The notes beneath the pieces were generated by a model. The model did not search any database. It worked only from the letters and a program-made list of their open reading frames with translations, and was not told where the DNA came from. Positions 61,201 to 64,000 of a DNA stretch of 64,000 bases are shown one piece after another. How positions within the stretch are numbered: the stretch's first letter is position 1; every line of letters starts with the position of its first letter. The translations under genes were made by a program, and so were the position numbers. This DNA comes from Anisakis pegreffii (lineage: Eukaryota; Nematoda; Chromadorea; Rhabditida; Anisakidae). Where the stretch lies: contig JAPYMA010001967.1 of assembly GCA_035041965.1 (NCBI GenBank), forward strand, positions 1-64,000, in the 5' to 3' direction.

Positions 61201-64000
61201 AAGTATGTTCTACTTATTTGTCCAGCCATGTTCGTCTTATCAATTACTGCTTATTAATTGTTCTTGAAGCACCCATCTAATTAACTGTCTACTTAACTGT
61301 TTACTGTCTACTGTCTATCCCTCGTCCCATGAACACAGCATTGTAAGTGGTCATTCAATCTAATTTTAGTTATTAATCTATCCAACCAAATTACTTCATA
61401 AACTATGATTGGTTTTGTTACGTATGCGAACTCTCATCTTCCATTGTTATTTCTAAGTTTTTGTTTTTTGTTGAAACTCAAGTACAAGAACTGCACCTGA
61501 ACCACAAATGTACAACAGAAAATAGAAACAGCAACACATTATTTATCCTTTGCTTCCTTGCATCACCTGGAATGCGGCCTATGGCTGGTCTGTTGTTTCG
61601 TCTGTGTGAATGATACGGCTCTTTTTGAGAGTGTCCGGATGCATTTTAGCTTTTTGTCAACTTTAATAGTTGTGTTTTTTTTAGTGTTTCATCATTTCAT
61701 TCATTTATGATGTATACAGTGATTTGGCATGCTAGTATTACTAATCGATTGCTATTGTTGCTACTACTAAATGCTAGTATCACTATGACTTTTATTATCA
61801 ATTTTTGTTGTAATATTATTGTAATTGCTACTGATGTCACAGAGTTGGCAGCAGGCAGCATGCATATTTGTTATTAATTGATTGTTTCGTGTTGGTTATG
61901 AAAGGAATAATAGATGTTTATTACAACTACAATACAATATTACAACTAACGTATTATATTGGTAGTGTGACGATTGGAAATTACCGCATAAAAATTGAAT
62001 TCACAACGTTAACCGCGTGCGAATGTTTATACATCTTTCCTCTCATGTTTTTGAAACTCAGATATTTTTCTGCTTTTTGTTTTTTTCTGGTTTGTGTTAT
62101 CTCTTCGTCATTATTCACTGGTTCAGTAACGTTCCTGTGAATACTTTCCCTCATATTATTCGTCTTATTCGCTGCTCTTACGATTGTTTTCATAAATTTT
62201 TTGATCATAATTAGCATTACTGTTGTTGTTGTTGTACCTAATCATAAATATATCTGGCGACTGAGAATTCGAGCATCTCTAGTCATGAAAAGTTACCACT
62301 TTGCTCGCCCAGTCTATGAGCGGGTAGGCGTCAAGCTGTCAAGGGGTACCATTACTATTTGATTGATTCTTGATGATAGAATTTTGAGTGTTATCAATTG
62401 GAATTTGAGAGGTTCTTTGCAACCGCATTGCTGCAGTAAGGTAATGGTAACCTGAGAAGTATTGGATTTGTTTGCTTTCGTCATCCATATGATTATCATT
62501 ATTTGTAACGTTTATGTTGTCAGTAACGTTTGAATAATTTTACTGAATTGTGGTGAGTGAATTAACCAAACGTTTATAATGGTAATGATGTCCATCTGAA
62601 TGCTATTCTGTTTTTTCCGTGATATGGCGGGTGTTTTTCGTTTGGCGTTTCGGCTCGATCCGGTCCGCTGAAATTTGTTTGTTGATTTTCTTGCGCACTT
62701 CGTTCATCATCGTTATCGTTTTCACGTTTCGTTTCATTTAACTCTTTGATATACCTGTATTGTTCTGTGTACAATTATCATATACATTTTACAATGATGA
62801 CGATTATAATTATTGTTATTGATACCTTTTTGAACGAATTGTTTGTTTTGTCGTGTTTGTTTGGTGATAATAACTTTTTATGATTTATTTATCTTCATGT
62901 CATCGTAAAGATTCAACAATAATCTTCTGAGAAAAACCTTCGTATAAGTTTTATCACCAGCTTATGCTCAACTTCAAGCATGTTTTCCTGTATCTGCTAG
63001 TGGGAGTACCATTCATATTAATATATTAGTGACATCATTTTTACTATAATTATAACTACTATTATTGTCATTTTGATCATGTTGTGATTACAATCGCTAT
63101 TATTATCGTCATAACCACATGCGTCCATATAAACACGTACAAATTTTGAATAGCATGCATGCAGGCGTGGTCATGAACATGAACGCTCGTTAATAAAACT
63201 TCTCTCGTTTTTGAAATATGTAACCTGAAGCACAACAAACGTGTTTGTGCGAAAACGAAGAAGTGTTGCATTCGTATGGTGGCAATTCGTTATTTCTGTT
63301 AACAGCGTTTCTGTCCATGTTATCATAGTTCATTTAAACTATGTTTATTACACGTAACAGCAGTTTTTCGAAATGAACTTAATTCACTAAAGTGAACGCA
63401 AAAAATGAATTTGATGATTCGTAACACATGTATATTTGATGGTTTCTTTCATGGAACTTCGTCAGCGAGTTGATATTCGTTCGTTTGTTTACACACATCA
63501 ACATAATACCTATTTGTTTATTACTCTTTAATTGGTTAATTTTGATCCATACCTATGATCACAGATAAAAAGACCGTGACAGGTAATATAATCAACGGCA
63601 CACGAACGATCAATAATTTAAGTGCAGAAAAGCTGATGACAATGGTGGTGAAGTAAATTTTTTATCAATAGTAAGACATTCATCCATCCATCCGTCCATA
63701 CGTCCATTTGATTACATGGGTGGTCCGAGTAACTCTTTGCGATGGATCAGTAGCAGAGTGGTAGTTTTAACTATGCAGTCGTAAATGCGGTTTCATCGAG
63801 GGACCTATTCGTTGACGTGATCACAGTTATAATCGGAAGCATAAGAACAAGAAAATGAATCGTAAATAGTGGAAGGATGATGTTAAAATCATCGCATCAA
63901 ATGAGATGAACTTCATGAGTTTTGATGACTGATTGAGCGGCGGAAAACGAACTGATTAAGGCGGTTATCAGCTGATGAGTCAGTCAAGAAAAAAACTCAT
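58280..64000. other. 3' spacer, no supported gene
   Basis: This begins with the GW182 3' UTR. It contains the dimeric repeat at 59411-59668, short AT dinucleotide runs (near 59315 and 59940) and TTA/ATT-rich stretches. Open frames here are short, hydrophobic and without splice-supported partners. Confidence 0.6.
59411..59668 (+). repeat. dispersed repeat family, dimeric copy
   Basis: Two monomers of about 120-130 bp lie head to tail. Each holds GGAATTTC or GAATTTCGG, GACCCTGTCCCCGAC, a CTGCATTTTCGG-like segment, TCCGACTG-AAAATTT and TCCCCGACTTTTTT. Related single copies are at 50650-50812 (reverse) and 54440-54530. G+C is much higher than the surroundings. The edges read CTAGTATGGTGC and GCACTAG, a possible short inverted end. 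Confidence 0.75.

Noticed and set aside
1..64000. tRNA, rRNA, CRISPR arrays, bacterial operons or viral genes
   Set aside because: I saw no cloverleaf, rRNA core, regular direct-repeat/spacer array or viral protein by eye. A tRNAscan or Rfam run would be needed to exclude small RNAs.

Overview
This window reads as nuclear DNA of a nematode. It is AT-rich, has many introns ending in TTTCAG or TTGCAG, carries long A/T-rich spacers with TTA/ATT microsatellites, and holds no bacterial-type gene clusters. The assignment rests on splice-site style and on the protein families, not on a species marker. All convincing genes lie on the plus strand. I rebuilt their exons by hand from splice signals and family conservation, and for the three large genes the exon lengths add up to a whole number of codons.

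Layout: 1-2906 is non-coding with degenerate repeats. 2907-3501 is an orphan exon with one membrane segment, perhaps the 3' end of a gene starting outside the window. 3502-15557 is a long spacer with repeats. 15572-30503 encodes a ClC-type chloride channel of the animal plasma-membrane (ClC-2/CLH) class in 23 exons, predicted 1,750 residues, with two CBS domains and very long low-complexity tails. 30504-33516 is spacer. 33517-41653 encodes a tankyrase in 25 exons, predicted 1,379 residues: five ankyrin clusters, a SAM domain and a PARP domain with intact H-Y-E residues and zinc ligands. 41654-49436 is spacer containing a hAT-type MITE, an inverted-repeat element and a CpG-rich stretch. 49437-58279 encodes a GW182/TNRC6 miRNA-silencing scaffold in about 16 exons, roughly 1,200 residues. 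58280-64000 is spacer with a dimeric repeat and no gene I can support.

The three large genes have unrelated jobs (anion conductance, poly-ADP-ribosylation, miRNA repression) and nothing in the sequence suggests an operon. The points most worth checking are a pair of near-duplicate small exons in the GW182 gene, three GC-AG introns in two genes, and the unusual length of the ClC tails. I found no convincing evidence of a wholly new system.
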